The notes under the pieces: generated by a model
The model's input: only the letters and a program-made list of their open reading frames with translations
The model's database searches: none
What the model was told of the DNA's origin: nothing
In this document: positions 52,074-62,012 of the stretch, piece after piece
Layout: each line of letters begins with the position of its first letter
How positions within the stretch are numbered: position 1 is the first letter of the stretch
Made by a program: the position numbers and the translations under genes
Source: Shimazuella soli
GTDB taxonomy: Bacteria; Bacillota; Bacilli; Thermoactinomycetales; Thermoactinomycetaceae
NCBI RefSeq assembly: GCF_022511585.1
Contig: NZ_JAKWBN010000007.1
Location: forward strand, 62,001 to 126,000
DNA length: 64,000 nt
Reading direction: 5' to 3'

Positions 52074-52925
52074 ATGCGAGTAAAAAAAATAGCTTATTTC
52101 ATTCCTATGTTTATACTGCTGCTGGTTCTGTCAGCTTGCTCAGGGAAAGCCGAAAAAGTAGTGGTAAAACCGTTGACAAAAGATCAAGTGATGACAAAGG
52201 TTTCCCAGCAATTGAAAAAACAAACGAAGCTAATCCCTACCCAATATCACCTCAAAGAGTCATTGATTGCTGGAGGATGGGTGGAGTCTAAAATCGATTA
52301 CTATGGAGTTAACGAATACTACACACAATCAAAATATAGTGATGGTTCTTCTGACGAACAAGTTTATCAATTACCCGGATACCAATATAATCGAGATGCA
52401 TATGAAGGAGAGAAAAAAGAATGGAGTAAAATCCCATATGAAAGACCATTCAAAGAAGACGATATAAAGTCCCTGACTTCTTCTGGAAGTATCAATGATT
52501 TAAAGGCCCAAACTTATTTTTCTATTTTAGAATCAGTTCAGGGACAAGTCCAAATGAAAGAAACAGGCAAAGCCTATGTATTAGATTTAACAAGTACAGA
52601 TACATCGAATAACCTTAAATGGATGCAAGGCTATCTGAAGCATTACGATGTAATTGATCCAAAGGAAACAGCGTTTCAAAAATATCATACAAAAATGGTA
52701 ATCGACAAGAAGACATTTGCGGTTCAGTCGATCGAAAATGAAGTTTTCTATACGAGACAAACGTTTAATCCGGATAATGGAGTGAAAGGACAAAAGCATC
52801 TTGATATCCAAACGGTTATCGAGTACCCAACTGCAAAGAAATTAATTGTGCCTCAAAATGTTATAAATGAAGCAGACAAAAACGATCCATATAAGCAATT
52901 TGAACAACAGTTCCAGCAAAAATAA
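52074..52925 (+). CDS. Lipoprotein of unknown function
   Basis: 283 residues with a signal ending LVLSAC (lipobox) and a secreted domain rich in Lys, Gln and Tyr. Its size and alternating strands resemble LolA/LppX-like lipid-binding lipoproteins of Firmicutes, but no motif is decisive. It is translated behind the DUF4097 gene and ends at a strong terminator. Confidence 0.7.
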   Translation: MRVKKIAYFIPMFILLLVLSACSGKAEKVVVKPLTKDQVMTKVSQQLKKQTKLIPTQYHLKESLIAGGWVESKIDYYGVNEYYTQSKYSDGSSDEQVYQLPGYQYNRDAYEGEKKEWSKIPYERPFKEDDIKSLTSSGSINDLKAQTYFSILESVQGQVQMKETGKAYVLDLTSTDTSNNLKWMQGYLKHYDVIDPKETAFQKYHTKMVIDKKTFAVQSIENEVFYTRQTFNPDNGVKGQKHLDIQTVIEYPTAKKLIVPQNVINEADKNDPYKQFEQQFQQK

Positions 52926-52956
52926 AAGCTTTGCTCCATAGGAGCAGAGCTTTTTT
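52924..52956. terminator. Bidirectional terminator
   Basis: AAGCTTTGCTCC and GGAGCAGAGCTT form a stem (one mismatch), then T-run; separates convergent genes. Confidence 0.88.
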
Positions 52957-52960
52957 ACAG

Positions 52961-53518
52961 TTAGATTGCTTTTTTCTTCTTGGGGAGAGTGAATGCATTG
53001 GATGCTCTACGAAAAGGTTGAAAAGAAAAACCACCCTGAAAATGTTTGGGCTCATAAGCTACGATAAAGGCATCTGGGTCTAATTCTGCGATCTGTTTAG
53101 AGAGTTTACTCTGTTGTTTCCGATGAGCAGTAATAGACAGAACTAATCGCTCTCCTTCCATACCTTCACCAAACCAAGCAGTGACTCCATAGCCAGCCTC
53201 TCTTAGCTGTCCTGCAAGTTGAACGTTCTCTTTTTTGGTGATAACGGAAATATTTAGATATCCAAGTGCTAGTTTTTCTTCTAATTTCATGCCTATAAAT
53301 AACCCAATGCCATAGCTGACACAGTAGACGATCAGATTGATTGGTTGATCCAAATTATCCAATACAATTTTGAATCCAATTACATAAACCAACACATCCA
53401 CGCTACTTAGCAATGCTGCCATAAACTGATAACCTTTGATGGTGAGTATGGTACGAACAGTAAGCATGGATACATAAACAATTTGCAGTATGACAATCAG
53501 CAGCAAAGTGGTGAACAT
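52961..53518 (-). CDS. UPF0316 membrane protein (DUF2179, YebE-like)
   Basis: About 185 residues. Three helices at the start (about 3-85) with LTVRTILTIKGYQ, then a DUF2179 domain (NISVITKKENVQLAGQLREA to AFIVAYEPKHFQGGF). This is the layout of Bacillus YebE. ATG 53518 follows AAGAAGGATG. DUF2179 domains in related proteins bind cyclic dinucleotides or act as sensor modules; function here is unknown. Confidence 0.88.
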   Translation of the reverse strand: MFTTLLLIVILQIVYVSMLTVRTILTIKGYQFMAALLSSVDVLVYVIGFKIVLDNLDQPINLIVYCVSYGIGLFIGMKLEEKLALGYLNISVITKKENVQLAGQLREAGYGVTAWFGEGMEGERLVLSITAHRKQQSKLSKQIAELDPDAFIVAYEPKHFQGGFSFQPFRRASNAFTLPKKKKAI

Positions 53519-53895
53519 AGGGCATCCTTCTTTTCTGGTAAAATGCTGTCTCGTCCCTTTTTGAGGCATATCCGGGGTTATAGGATGATATGAGTGCATG
53601 AATGAGCGGATAGCTTCTATTTTCATAGGGAATCATTCGTTTAGACGAGAAGATTATACAACTGCCAGATCCCATTCGGCAATAGGTTTTTGAAAATTAT
53701 TCTCCTTTTTTATTTTTATTATTTTAATGTTTTTTTTCTCACGTTTTTCATGTGCCAATAATAAGAAAAAGAGCCTTGAAATAGGCCCGAAACATCCAAA
53801 AAACGATGTAATTTGTTTTACATCCAAAATACATGGGAAGTAGAGAAATGGATCTTCTGCTACTCTATCGAAGTTTGATTTCCAGCAAAAGATTT
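53519..53895. other. Intergenic region
   Basis: AT-rich. It holds an inverted repeat GATGTAA-TTTGT-TTTACATC near 53803-53823 that could be an operator or weak terminator, and another AGTAGA/TACTCT pair near 53836-53865. No gene is supported. Confidence 0.5.
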
Positions 53896-55902
53896 TTAAG
53901 GAGTAGACTTATTTAATTCTCTTTTTTTGGGAGCAGGACTATATTTCAAGTAAGAAACCAATCCTCCCATCCCAAGTAAAGAAAGGACAATAAAAAGGGC
54001 CAATCCTGTCCAATGGATTCCTAGCCATTTATAACTTGGAACATCTTCAAAAATGAGTTGCAAAAGACCGCTGAATAATACAACAGGAAAGCCAAAAATC
54101 GTGATAAGCACAATCAAACGGTTTGTCTTTAAATTGGTGTGGTTATCAATGATTTGTTCTAACTCAGAAATAGATTCATATAATTCTTGAAGCTGGGTGT
54201 GCAGGGTCCAGCGTTTTTCCAACGTTTCACGAAAGAGTTGCAGATGATAATCCGAAGAAGAGAACATGGTTGTAAGAATTGCATAGCGAATCTTCGTCTT
54301 ATTGGAACTGATCCAATGATTGATTTCCATGAGTTTTACATTAGACAAGGTTTGTTTCATTTTTAACCATTCCAATACTTTCGACATCATCTGTATACAA
54401 TCTTGATGTACGCTTTGGAAAAGGGTGACCTGCTCCACTACATGTTCGATTTCTTGCTGATATGCCGGCAGATCAAGGGGCTCTGTATTCCAATCATCTA
54501 GTAAAAAAACACCATTTTCATGCACAATAGCATAACCAAATGGAGTTTCAACAAAATCAAACGAGCTTTCCGGAGGTAAAGGATAGATAGGCGGAATCTC
54601 GTCTTCTCGAATACGGGAAGCACATATTGCTAAATATCGTTGCAATGTTGGAGATGTCACCAAAACTTGTTGCTGTCCGAGTGAATTCCATTTTGCAGCA
54701 GTTAAAAATTTCTCTTTTGCCCAGATAGGTTTGCATTCATATATTCGGCAAGAGTCTCCAATTGTTCCATTAGATAAATAGGGATTTACAGTAATAGATT
54801 TAGCAGGATTGTATAGCTCCCAGATAGCATTTATTACATCAGACCATTGTACTTTGGAATGTTCTTTTTGATGGTATTTGCATTTTGGGGCAGTTACTGT
54901 CTGATAGTTTCCGTTTTGATCATGCCAATGACAATCGGTAGGCCGATGGGCACCCCAACGTTCATTTTCCAGTGATTCGAGTTTATACCATAAGTCTTTT
55001 AAATGGAGATTTTGCCCTGACTCAACTTGGATAACAATGTCACGGCCAGTACCATTTAATTCTGGGCGATAAATGGCGAAAAATTGGAAGCCTGATTCGA
55101 GCCATGTTCGCTCTTTATCGTGGATAAGAAAAGATTTGAGCAGTCCGATATAGGTGTTTTCTGTTGTTATAAATGCATCGACAAGCACGGTTTTATGTGA
55201 ATCTTTGACAGGTAACTCCAGTTGTGTGATGGTTGCTTGCTTTACACTCAATTCATACTTTTGATACTCACGCTTGAGGTAAAGCAGGGCACGATTATAT
55301 TCTTCGATGTGGCCGGAGTTTGGAATTTCATAGGGGAGCACTTGATCCATCATCAGGGAAATAGCAAGATAGATACATGCCTGAAGACCTTCTGTTACAT
55401 TAGATTCATCAATGATCGTAAACATTTTACCATCTTCATTGATTTGCTCCTCGATAAGGAAAAAAGAGTGTGCCAATGCACTGTGCAAACATCCCCAAGA
55501 CTGAAATGGTTTCCCTGTCGTTTTTACATCATCTAATTCCCATCGGATGGTATAGTCTATCCATTCAAAAGGGAAATCCTTTCTGTCTACATTGTGATGT
55601 CGGCAGTAAAACATAATAAATGTCAGACATGCATCTAATGATAAATCTTCAAAATAGAAAGAGTACTCTTGGAAGGGTTTATTGTGGAGGAGGTGCAGTT
55701 CTTCTAAGTGGTACAACATTTCGGTTGTAGATTCATAGCCATCATTTTGATAATGATAAACAAGCTTGTTTTGATAATAAGAAAATAATTCATTTCCAAT
55801 GAATACTTCATTATCATAGCTAGGAATTTTGTTTGGTTCATAATGAATGGTAACATCCTGCAACTCATTATAAAGTTGTTGCAAACAATCGATAAGTTGC
55901 AA
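53896..55902 (-). CDS. Large protein of unknown function with CorA-like C-terminal helices
   Basis: 668 residues. TTG 55902 follows AAAAGGATG. The first 560 residues are soluble with many Trp, Tyr and His and no known motif; residues 325-355 hold a Cys/His cluster (PTDCHWHDQNG, APKCKYHQKEH) that may bind metal. A helical stretch (about 560-605) leads into two membrane helices (TNRLIVLITIFGFPVVLFSG, then a second at about 630-652). The helix-TM-TM end resembles CorA channels, but the GMN selectivity motif is absent. Single gene. Confidence 0.65.
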   Translation of the reverse strand: MQLIDCLQQLYNELQDVTIHYEPNKIPSYDNEVFIGNELFSYYQNKLVYHYQNDGYESTTEMLYHLEELHLLHNKPFQEYSFYFEDLSLDACLTFIMFYCRHHNVDRKDFPFEWIDYTIRWELDDVKTTGKPFQSWGCLHSALAHSFFLIEEQINEDGKMFTIIDESNVTEGLQACIYLAISLMMDQVLPYEIPNSGHIEEYNRALLYLKREYQKYELSVKQATITQLELPVKDSHKTVLVDAFITTENTYIGLLKSFLIHDKERTWLESGFQFFAIYRPELNGTGRDIVIQVESGQNLHLKDLWYKLESLENERWGAHRPTDCHWHDQNGNYQTVTAPKCKYHQKEHSKVQWSDVINAIWELYNPAKSITVNPYLSNGTIGDSCRIYECKPIWAKEKFLTAAKWNSLGQQQVLVTSPTLQRYLAICASRIREDEIPPIYPLPPESSFDFVETPFGYAIVHENGVFLLDDWNTEPLDLPAYQQEIEHVVEQVTLFQSVHQDCIQMMSKVLEWLKMKQTLSNVKLMEINHWISSNKTKIRYAILTTMFSSSDYHLQLFRETLEKRWTLHTQLQELYESISELEQIIDNHTNLKTNRLIVLITIFGFPVVLFSGLLQLIFEDVPSYKWLGIHWTGLALFIVLSLLGMGGLVSYLKYSPAPKKRELNKSTP

Positions 55903-56307
55903 TTGTCCACATCCTTTTTAAATAATTTTACTTTATTACAAATATTGTATCAAAATATTTTGTTATTTTAAATGACAAAAAGCCTAAAAAAGAAGAAAAA
56001 GTCATCTATTTTAGGCTTGTACTTCTATTCGTCCGCGATAAATGCTTTTGATATTTTTAACAATATTGTAAATAAATCTCACGTTTTTAAGGAGATGGTT
56101 TTTAGAGGGAAAAAGTAGAATTATATGTCTGTAGAACGAAAGACACAGGTGTTTATGGAGATACATCTTTTTCGCTTGGATTTGCTAAGGGAGACAGAAA
56201 TAAAGAAAACAATAACTTCTGGAACTCAATAGAATCGTAACGAACCTCCTCCTTATTAGGAGGGGGTCTAAATGTATACTACCATTCATCAGAAACTTTT
56301 GGATAGA
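55903..56307. other. Intergenic region with two hairpins
   Basis: Contains AAGCCTAAAA/TTTTAGGCTT near 55980-56017 and CCTCCTCC-TTATTA-GGAGGGGG near 56239-56261. The second lies about 50 bp past the pyruvate oxidase stop but lacks a T-run on that strand. No gene is supported. Confidence 0.5.
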
Positions 56308-58026
56308 TCACCGAAATAAGTTTGTTTTTGTCAGTTCCACTAATTCATTTCCATGTCCACTCAACACTGCTTTTAGCATCCACAAGGTAAAGCCTTTTGC
56401 TTGATCAAATGTAATGGAAGGTGGCATCGCTAGTTCTTGTCGATTGACAACAACATCGACGATCACTGGACCATCTTCCTGGAGTGCTTGAGATATTGCC
56501 CCCTCTAACTCCAGCGGGTTTTCCACTCGTATTCCTTTCATTCCGATAGCTTGGGCCAGGGTCGCAAAGTTGGGATTATCGAGTTCTGTTCCCATTTCGA
56601 GATAACCAGCCGCTTTCATCTCCAATTCTACGAAAGCAAGTGAACCGTTGTTAAAAACGATGACTTTTATCGGGAGTTTGTGCTGTTTTAGTGTCAGCAG
56701 ATCACCCATCAACATAGATAGGCCTCCATCACCAGATAAGGAAATGACTTGACGTTCTGGCTGGGAAACTTGAGCTCCAATCGCTTGCGGCAGTGCATTT
56801 GCCATCGTGCCGTGAGTAAATGATCCTAAGAGTCGTCGTTTTCCGTTCATTTGCAAATATCTTGCCGCCCACAAAGTAGGTGTTCCAACATCACATGTCA
56901 AAACAGCGTCTTCTGCGGCAAGATCGCTTACAAGTTTAGTAAGATATTGGGGATGAATCACATTGCGGCCTGGAGTAGCCAGTTCATCTAATTCTTTTCG
57001 TACATGAGCATAATGTTTGGAGAACTGCTTAAGATGGTCTGGATCATGTTCTGTCAAGTGAGGTAATAATTTTTCGATTGTTTGTTTTACGTCTCCGCAA
57101 AGACCATAGGTGAGTGCAGTGCGGCGACCGAGATGAGAAGGTTCTATATCTACTTGAAGAACGGCAGCCTTTTCTGGATAAAATTGCCGATATGGAAAAT
57201 CAGTTCCAAGCATGAGTAACACATCACATTCCATGATGGCATGATATCCAGAAGAATAGCCGATTAATCCTGTGAGTCCAACAGAATAAGGATTATCATA
57301 TTCTAAGTATTCTTTTCCCCTTAGTGCTATAACCATTGGGGATTGTAACTTAGCACATAATTTCATTAGGGATTCATGTGCACCAGCACAACCAGCGCCA
57401 CATAACAGAGTAATACGTTTTCCATCATTTAAATATCCAGCAAGTCGTTTGATTTCGTTATCATCGGGATGGATGACAGGATGAGTCGGGTGGAAAACAT
57501 GTTCAGGCACTTCCGTTTTATCGTACTCAAAAGCGGCGACATCACCAGGCAGCACTAGAACAGATACATCTGAATTTGCGACTGCTGACTGCATGGCCAT
57601 AGTAACCATATGAGGTATTTGTTCTGCTCCCATTACTACTTCACAAAAGGAACTGCATTCTTTGAATAATTGGTCTGGCCGCGTTTCTTGAAAATAACCG
57701 CTCCCGATTTCAAAGCTGGGAATATGGGCAGCAATGGCAAGTACAGGTACTCGGTTGCGGTGGCAGTCATATAATCCATTAATGAGATGCAAATTACCAG
57801 GTCCACTGCTTCCTGCACAAATTGCAATACTCCCGTTTAAAGAGGCATCTGCTCCTGCTGCAAAAGCGGCAACTTCCTCATGACGAACATGAATCCATTC
57901 GATTTTCCCTGAACGTCGAATTGCATCGAGGAGTGCATTGAGTGAATCTCCAATTATTCCATAAATTCGTGTTACACCAGCGTTGATGAGTGTTTGAACG
58001 ATAGAATCAGCAATAGTCCTTTTCAT
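56308..58026 (-). CDS. Pyruvate oxidase / quinone-dependent pyruvate dehydrogenase (YdaP/PoxB type)
   Basis: About 572 residues, same length as PoxB. TPP enzyme with three domains: RHEEVAAFAAGADASL (catalytic Glu) and GSSGPGNLHLINGLYD at the start, FAD domain in the middle (LMLGTDFPYRQFYP), and the TPP motif GDGGLSMLMGDLLTLKQHKL...VIVFNN at about 435-470. It decarboxylates pyruvate to acetate. The final helix that binds membrane in E. coli PoxB is not evident. ATG 58026 follows AAAGGAGAG. The nearby Lrp gene, transcribed in the same direction, may regulate it. Confidence 0.88.
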   Translation of the reverse strand: MKRTIADSIVQTLINAGVTRIYGIIGDSLNALLDAIRRSGKIEWIHVRHEEVAAFAAGADASLNGSIAICAGSSGPGNLHLINGLYDCHRNRVPVLAIAAHIPSFEIGSGYFQETRPDQLFKECSSFCEVVMGAEQIPHMVTMAMQSAVANSDVSVLVLPGDVAAFEYDKTEVPEHVFHPTHPVIHPDDNEIKRLAGYLNDGKRITLLCGAGCAGAHESLMKLCAKLQSPMVIALRGKEYLEYDNPYSVGLTGLIGYSSGYHAIMECDVLLMLGTDFPYRQFYPEKAAVLQVDIEPSHLGRRTALTYGLCGDVKQTIEKLLPHLTEHDPDHLKQFSKHYAHVRKELDELATPGRNVIHPQYLTKLVSDLAAEDAVLTCDVGTPTLWAARYLQMNGKRRLLGSFTHGTMANALPQAIGAQVSQPERQVISLSGDGGLSMLMGDLLTLKQHKLPIKVIVFNNGSLAFVELEMKAAGYLEMGTELDNPNFATLAQAIGMKGIRVENPLELEGAISQALQEDGPVIVDVVVNRQELAMPPSITFDQAKGFTLWMLKAVLSGHGNELVELTKTNLFR

Positions 58027-58127
58027 CAAATCTCTCCTTTGTCATCTATTTAGTTTGGCGATTTTCAAAGGAGTTATTCTTCTACCAAGGATGGAGATCA
58101 AAGAGACAATGGTTTGTGGATCGTTTT

Positions 58128-58571
58128 TTAATTGGATTCTGTAATCTCTATTGGTAAAGCTTTTGTATCTGTTGGTGAAGAGAGTACTGTCATTGTGGTA
58201 GTAAAACCGTATTTACTACATGTGTGAAGAAAAGAGTTTAAAGTCTGCATCGATTCCGTCATAACTTTTATAATGAAATTAAATTGTCCGCTGAGTTGGT
58301 GTGCTTCTATCACTTCAGGTGATTGATTGCAAAATTCAACCAAATTGCCGCAGTTTTCGGTTTGTATCAGTATATAAGCCATGATTTGTTTTCCTAGTTT
58401 TTCAGGATCCAGCACCACTTGATAGCCTTTGATGATTCCTCTGTCTTCTAGCTTCCGAACTCGCTCACCAACAGCTGGTTGGGTCATGTTGATCAAGCGG
58501 CCTATTTGTGAGATAGAGATTCTTGCATTTTGCTGTAGTAAAGTTATTATTTTTGCATCAATTTGATCCAT
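58128..58571 (-). CDS. Lrp/AsnC-family transcriptional regulator
   Basis: About 147 residues. Helix-turn-helix DAKIITLLQQNARISISQIG and VGERVRKLEDRGIIKGYQVVLDP, then the RAM ligand domain. ATG 58571 follows GAGAGG. It lies upstream of the pyruvate oxidase gene on the same strand and is divergent from the flavin oxidoreductase gene; either could be a target. Confidence 0.9.
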   Translation of the reverse strand: MDQIDAKIITLLQQNARISISQIGRLINMTQPAVGERVRKLEDRGIIKGYQVVLDPEKLGKQIMAYILIQTENCGNLVEFCNQSPEVIEAHQLSGQFNFIIKVMTESMQTLNSFLHTCSKYGFTTTMTVLSSPTDTKALPIEITESN

Positions 58572-58697
58572 ATATGTAATACCTCTCAATTGTTTATAAT
58601 TTAAAAGTAAACAATCTGAAATGCTTTTGGTTTTCTATGTAAAAGAAATGATCTTTCCTTTAAGCTTATTTCAAAAGCCGATAAGGAGAGATTATCT

Positions 58698-59675
58698 ATG
58701 ATAAATACTATCACAAGCCCTGTAAAGATTGGAAACTTACAGTTGAAAAATCGTTTGATCATGGCTCCGATGCAAACAAACAAAGGTACGATAGAATCCT
58801 TTGCCAATGATTTTCATGTTAAGCATTATGCCGACCGTGCAGAAGGTGTTTCGATGATGATTATAGAGTCAACCGCTGTTTCTTCTAATGGTCGATTATT
58901 TGCTGATGATATAGGGATATTTAGTGACGCGCATATCGAGCCATTAAAACAAATTGTCAATGCAGTTCATGAAAAAGAGACAAAGATTTTTATCCAGTTA
59001 TCCCATGGAGGAAGGAAATCGTCGCCGAAGGTGACGAATCGGCTCATTGGACCAAGTCCGATCGCTTATGATGATCAGTATAGTGAGCCAAATGAAATGA
59101 CAGAAGAAGATATTGCGCAGGTTATCGAAGACTATCGTTTGGCTGCTAGAAGAAGTTTGCAAGCAGGATTTGATGGCATTGAGTTACATGCAGCTCATGG
59201 ATTCTTGCTTCAAGAGTTCCTTTCTCCATTATCCAATCTCCGGACAGATAGATATGGGGGTTCTGTGGAAAATAGAGTTCGTTTACTGCGAGAAGTTCTA
59301 GAGGCTATTCGATTAGAAGTTGGGTGTGATTACCCCGTGATCATCCGTGTATCTGCTTCTGAATTTTCCCCAGAAGGTTTAACTCCTGTAGATGTTGCAA
59401 ATGCACTGACTTATGTGGAATGCTACCTTGATGCGGTTCATGTATCTGCTGGAGGAATATTGCCGAATCAGCCATTGACTACACATGAAGGATATCAAGT
59501 TCCTTATGCAGCTGTTATCAAACAGTATGTAAAATTACCGATTATAGCAGTTGGGAGAATTTATACGCCAAACTTAGCAAATGCTATTTTAGCAGATCGA
59601 CTTGCAGATATAATTGCAATCGGCAGACCTTTGCTCGATGATCCATTATATGCTAAAAAGATGCTAGGTCAATAA
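58698..59675 (+). CDS. NADH:flavin oxidoreductase, Old Yellow Enzyme family (YqjM-like)
   Basis: 325 residues, FMN-binding TIM barrel. Landmarks: KNRLIMAPMQTNKG, IQLSHGGRK, FDGIELHAAHGFLLQEF, LSNLRTDRYGGSVENR and IAIGRPLLDDP. The family reduces activated alkenes such as enones with NAD(P)H. AAGGAGAG lies before the ATG, and a terminator follows. The active-site His/His pair of OYE is represented by ELHAAHG. Confidence 0.92.
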   Translation: MINTITSPVKIGNLQLKNRLIMAPMQTNKGTIESFANDFHVKHYADRAEGVSMMIIESTAVSSNGRLFADDIGIFSDAHIEPLKQIVNAVHEKETKIFIQLSHGGRKSSPKVTNRLIGPSPIAYDDQYSEPNEMTEEDIAQVIEDYRLAARRSLQAGFDGIELHAAHGFLLQEFLSPLSNLRTDRYGGSVENRVRLLREVLEAIRLEVGCDYPVIIRVSASEFSPEGLTPVDVANALTYVECYLDAVHVSAGGILPNQPLTTHEGYQVPYAAVIKQYVKLPIIAVGRIYTPNLANAILADRLADIIAIGRPLLDDPLYAKKMLGQ

Positions 59676-59999
59676 TATAGATGGACCCTCATTTTATCCC
59701 TCTAGGAGAAGAGGCAAAATGAGGGTTTTTCCAGTTCGCTCTAACTTTTTTGCGACTTTCCCACACGAAAGAGGAAGCACAAACCAGATGAGCAGCGTCA
59801 ACCAAAGAGTTCGGTATCCCACTACTTACGCGAAGGCTCCCCACAAAGAACCAATGAAACAAGAATATCAAATTTTCGATGTAACTAGTTCATAATTACG
59901 ATTTTTTCGATTTTGTCGATAAATAGAAATGAAAAGCTTATTATATTAAATGCAATAGCATTTATATATTTGTTAGATAGATAAAGGATTGGTGACAAA
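59676..59999. other. Intergenic region
   Basis: Starts with a terminator (59685-59730). The next 150 bp have somewhat higher GC and a minus-strand frame (59689-59871) without a ribosome site that crosses the terminator, so it is not called. The last 100 bp are AT-rich promoter-like DNA. Confidence 0.5.
59685..59730 (+). terminator. Terminator of the flavin oxidoreductase gene
   Basis: ACCCTCATTTT and AAAATGAGGGT, 11-bp perfect stem, then TTTT. Confidence 0.88.
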
Positions 60000-60629
60000 A
60001 TGGAAAAAGAGCATGGTATTTTTCGATCAGAGCGAATGCTCGCATATTGTGATGCTATTTTTGCGATTGCTTTAACACTGCTCATCATTGAAATTCGACT
60101 CCCGGAACATGTTCAAGGAGAAAGTCTGTGGACTATCCTACTGCATCAGTGGCCAAAGTTCCTGAGTTTCCTTATTAGTTTTATGATTATTTCGGTAGTT
60201 TGGTTTAATCACCATACGATGTTTCATTACATCAAAAAAGTCGATCATAGGTTAATAATTATGAATACTCTCTTGATGTTAAATGTGGTGGTAATACCTT
60301 TCTGTTCTTCTCTACTAGGGGAGTATATTACCAGTGGGAATCCAAATGCAAAAATAAGTGCACTTATCTACGGAGCTTGGATTTCCATCGGAGGTGTTCC
60401 CTTTAATATGATATGGACTTATGCACTTAAGAAAAAAGAATTATTGGAAGAAGGGTATAGTCATACCGAATTAATGTATATGAAAAAGCACTTTAATCGT
60501 GGTCCAATCATTTATCTAGTTGTGACTTTGCTAGCATTGATCAATGTTTGGATCAGTGTGATAGGATTTGTTTTGTTAATAGCGTTATACTTTTTACCTG
60601 CTACAAAATGGACAAAAAGGAAAAGTTAA
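60000..60629 (+). CDS. TMEM175-family potassium channel-like protein (DUF1211)
   Basis: 209 residues with about six helices. The first helix carries the family hallmark (SERMLAYCDAIFAIALTLLI, corresponding to FSDAVFAIA) and is followed by PE and a long helical bundle. FNHHTMFHYIKKVDHRL is the usual loop. AAAGGATTGG lies before the ATG. Bacterial members form K+-permeable tetramers. Confidence 0.88.
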   Translation: MEKEHGIFRSERMLAYCDAIFAIALTLLIIEIRLPEHVQGESLWTILLHQWPKFLSFLISFMIISVVWFNHHTMFHYIKKVDHRLIIMNTLLMLNVVVIPFCSSLLGEYITSGNPNAKISALIYGAWISIGGVPFNMIWTYALKKKELLEEGYSHTELMYMKKHFNRGPIIYLVVTLLALINVWISVIGFVLLIALYFLPATKWTKRKS

Positions 60630-60802
60630 CAAATGTTAAGGTGATAACTTTCGAGGAGAAGGTCTATTTCTATTAATTCATGTACTTAAATTTTAATGTT
60701 GTTCATATTTCTTTCCCCACAATAATGATTTCTTTGATATAATCATACAGGGACACAATTGCTCGAAGGGTATTGATTATTTCGTATGGAATTAGCGGAG
60801 GA

Positions 60803-60831
60803 TTGACACCCTAGTATAGAGAGACTAATGT
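60803..60831 (+). promoter_or_regulatory. Sigma-A promoter of the flavodoxin-like gene
   Basis: TTGACA (60803-60808), 17-bp spacer, TAATGT (60826-60831), 25 bp before the gene. Confidence 0.7.
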
Positions 60832-60855
60832 TAGTTCGTATCAGGAGGAAATGCC

Positions 60856-61401
60856 ATGAAAGTATATGTTGTTTATGATAGTGAAGGTGGACATACAGAG
60901 TCATTGGCCAAAGCTGTAGCTCAAGGGGCAGGTAATGTAGAAGGTGCAGAAGTACATATTCACCATGTCAATGATGCAGATGTCTATCAAATGGTAGATA
61001 TGGATGCTATTATTTGGGGATGTCCTGGTCATTTTGGAACAATCAGCTCCGGGCTAAAAACATGGATTGATAAACTCGGTTATTTATGGGCTGAAGGGAA
61101 ATTGATCAATAAAATTGGGGGAGTTTTCTGTACCACAGCTACACATCATGGTGGTTTGGAAGCGACCCTGCTCAATTTGATAACTCCTATGTTGCACCAA
61201 GGAATGATTGTAGTAGGTCTTCCTGCCGATGTTCCAGAAAATGCACTCTATGGTTCATATTATGGAGTGGGTATTACTTGTCCAGTAGAAGATACGCCTG
61301 GAGTTACTACAACATTAACAGCAAACGATACTGCTCTAGGACGAGCACTTGGAAAAAGGGTTGCAGAAGTGACCAAACAATTTGTTGAAAATCGAGGCTA
61401 G
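60856..61401 (+). CDS. Flavodoxin-like / WrbA-type NAD(P)H:quinone oxidoreductase
   Basis: 181 residues. FMN phosphate loop [37 protein letters not shown], and [17 protein letters not shown] are WrbA/flavodoxin landmarks, and the length suits the family. TCAGGAGG precedes the ATG. Expected to reduce quinones by two electrons. The next gene starts 18 bp downstream. Confidence 0.88.
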   Translation: MKVYVVYDSEGGHTESLAKAVAQGAGNVEGAEVHIHHVNDADVYQMVDMDAIIWGCPGHFGTISSGLKTWIDKLGYLWAEGKLINKIGGVFCTTATHHGGLEATLLNLITPMLHQGMIVVGLPADVPENALYGSYYGVGITCPVEDTPGVTTTLTANDTALGRALGKRVAEVTKQFVENRG

Positions 61402-61419
61402 GTAAGGGAGAGTAGGCCC

Positions 61420-61878
61420 ATGATTATACCTATTATTTGCTTTGCAATCGCTGCTATTCTCTTGATTGTTCTAATCGTGGTAAATGTTCGTGCTGCATCC
61501 AACCGCAATAAAGAGGAATCACAAGTTTCAGAATCTGAATCCATTGTGGAAATACCAGAAGTAGAAGTACTAGAATCCAATCCAGCCGAATCTACGATTC
61601 AAAAAGTGGCAGAAGAGGTAGCAGAAGAAGAACAGATTTCAGAAGAACAATTAGAAGCGGATTTGCAATCTGAAACAGAAGTAAATGTAGAATCGACAAG
61701 AGAAGTAGAAAAAGAATCAAACAAAGAAACAAAGTCTTTTAAAATCGAAGACAGCACCTATCGGGCAGCTTTGAAAAAATTTCAAGCCAAAAAGCCTGAG
61801 CTAGCTAAAAAGAAAACCCAGATATCCGATTCAGACTATCGCAGTGCACTTCGATCCATGCAAAAGAAAGACAAATAA
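61420..61878 (+). CDS. Membrane-anchored acidic protein with terminal repeat
   Basis: 152 residues. One N-terminal helix (5-24), a long Glu-rich disordered stretch (30-105), then a duplicated basic motif: DSTYRAALKKFQAKK and DSDYRSALRSMQKKDK. GGGAGAG lies upstream and a terminator follows. The architecture suggests a membrane tether with a short binding motif at the end; function unknown. Confidence 0.65.
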   Translation: MIIPIICFAIAAILLIVLIVVNVRAASNRNKEESQVSESESIVEIPEVEVLESNPAESTIQKVAEEVAEEEQISEEQLEADLQSETEVNVESTREVEKESNKETKSFKIEDSTYRAALKKFQAKKPELAKKKTQISDSDYRSALRSMQKKDK

Positions 61879-61883
61879 GCAGG

Positions 61884-61920
61884 AAAGTCCCCTCGTTTTG
61901 GAAACAATGGGGACTTTTTT
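61884..61920 (+). terminator. Rho-independent terminator
   Basis: AAAGTCCCC and GGGGACTTT stem followed by T-run. Confidence 0.88.
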
Positions 61921-62012
61921 ATGTTCAATTTATATAAAATGGTTGATTTCATTATCTCCTTTTCCATTTTTGCTTCATAAAATATAGCAATATATGGAGA
62001 GGAGGTAATAGA

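Noticed and set aside
59689-59871. 60-residue minus-strand ORF
   Set aside because: It runs through a clear terminator of the preceding gene and lacks start signals.
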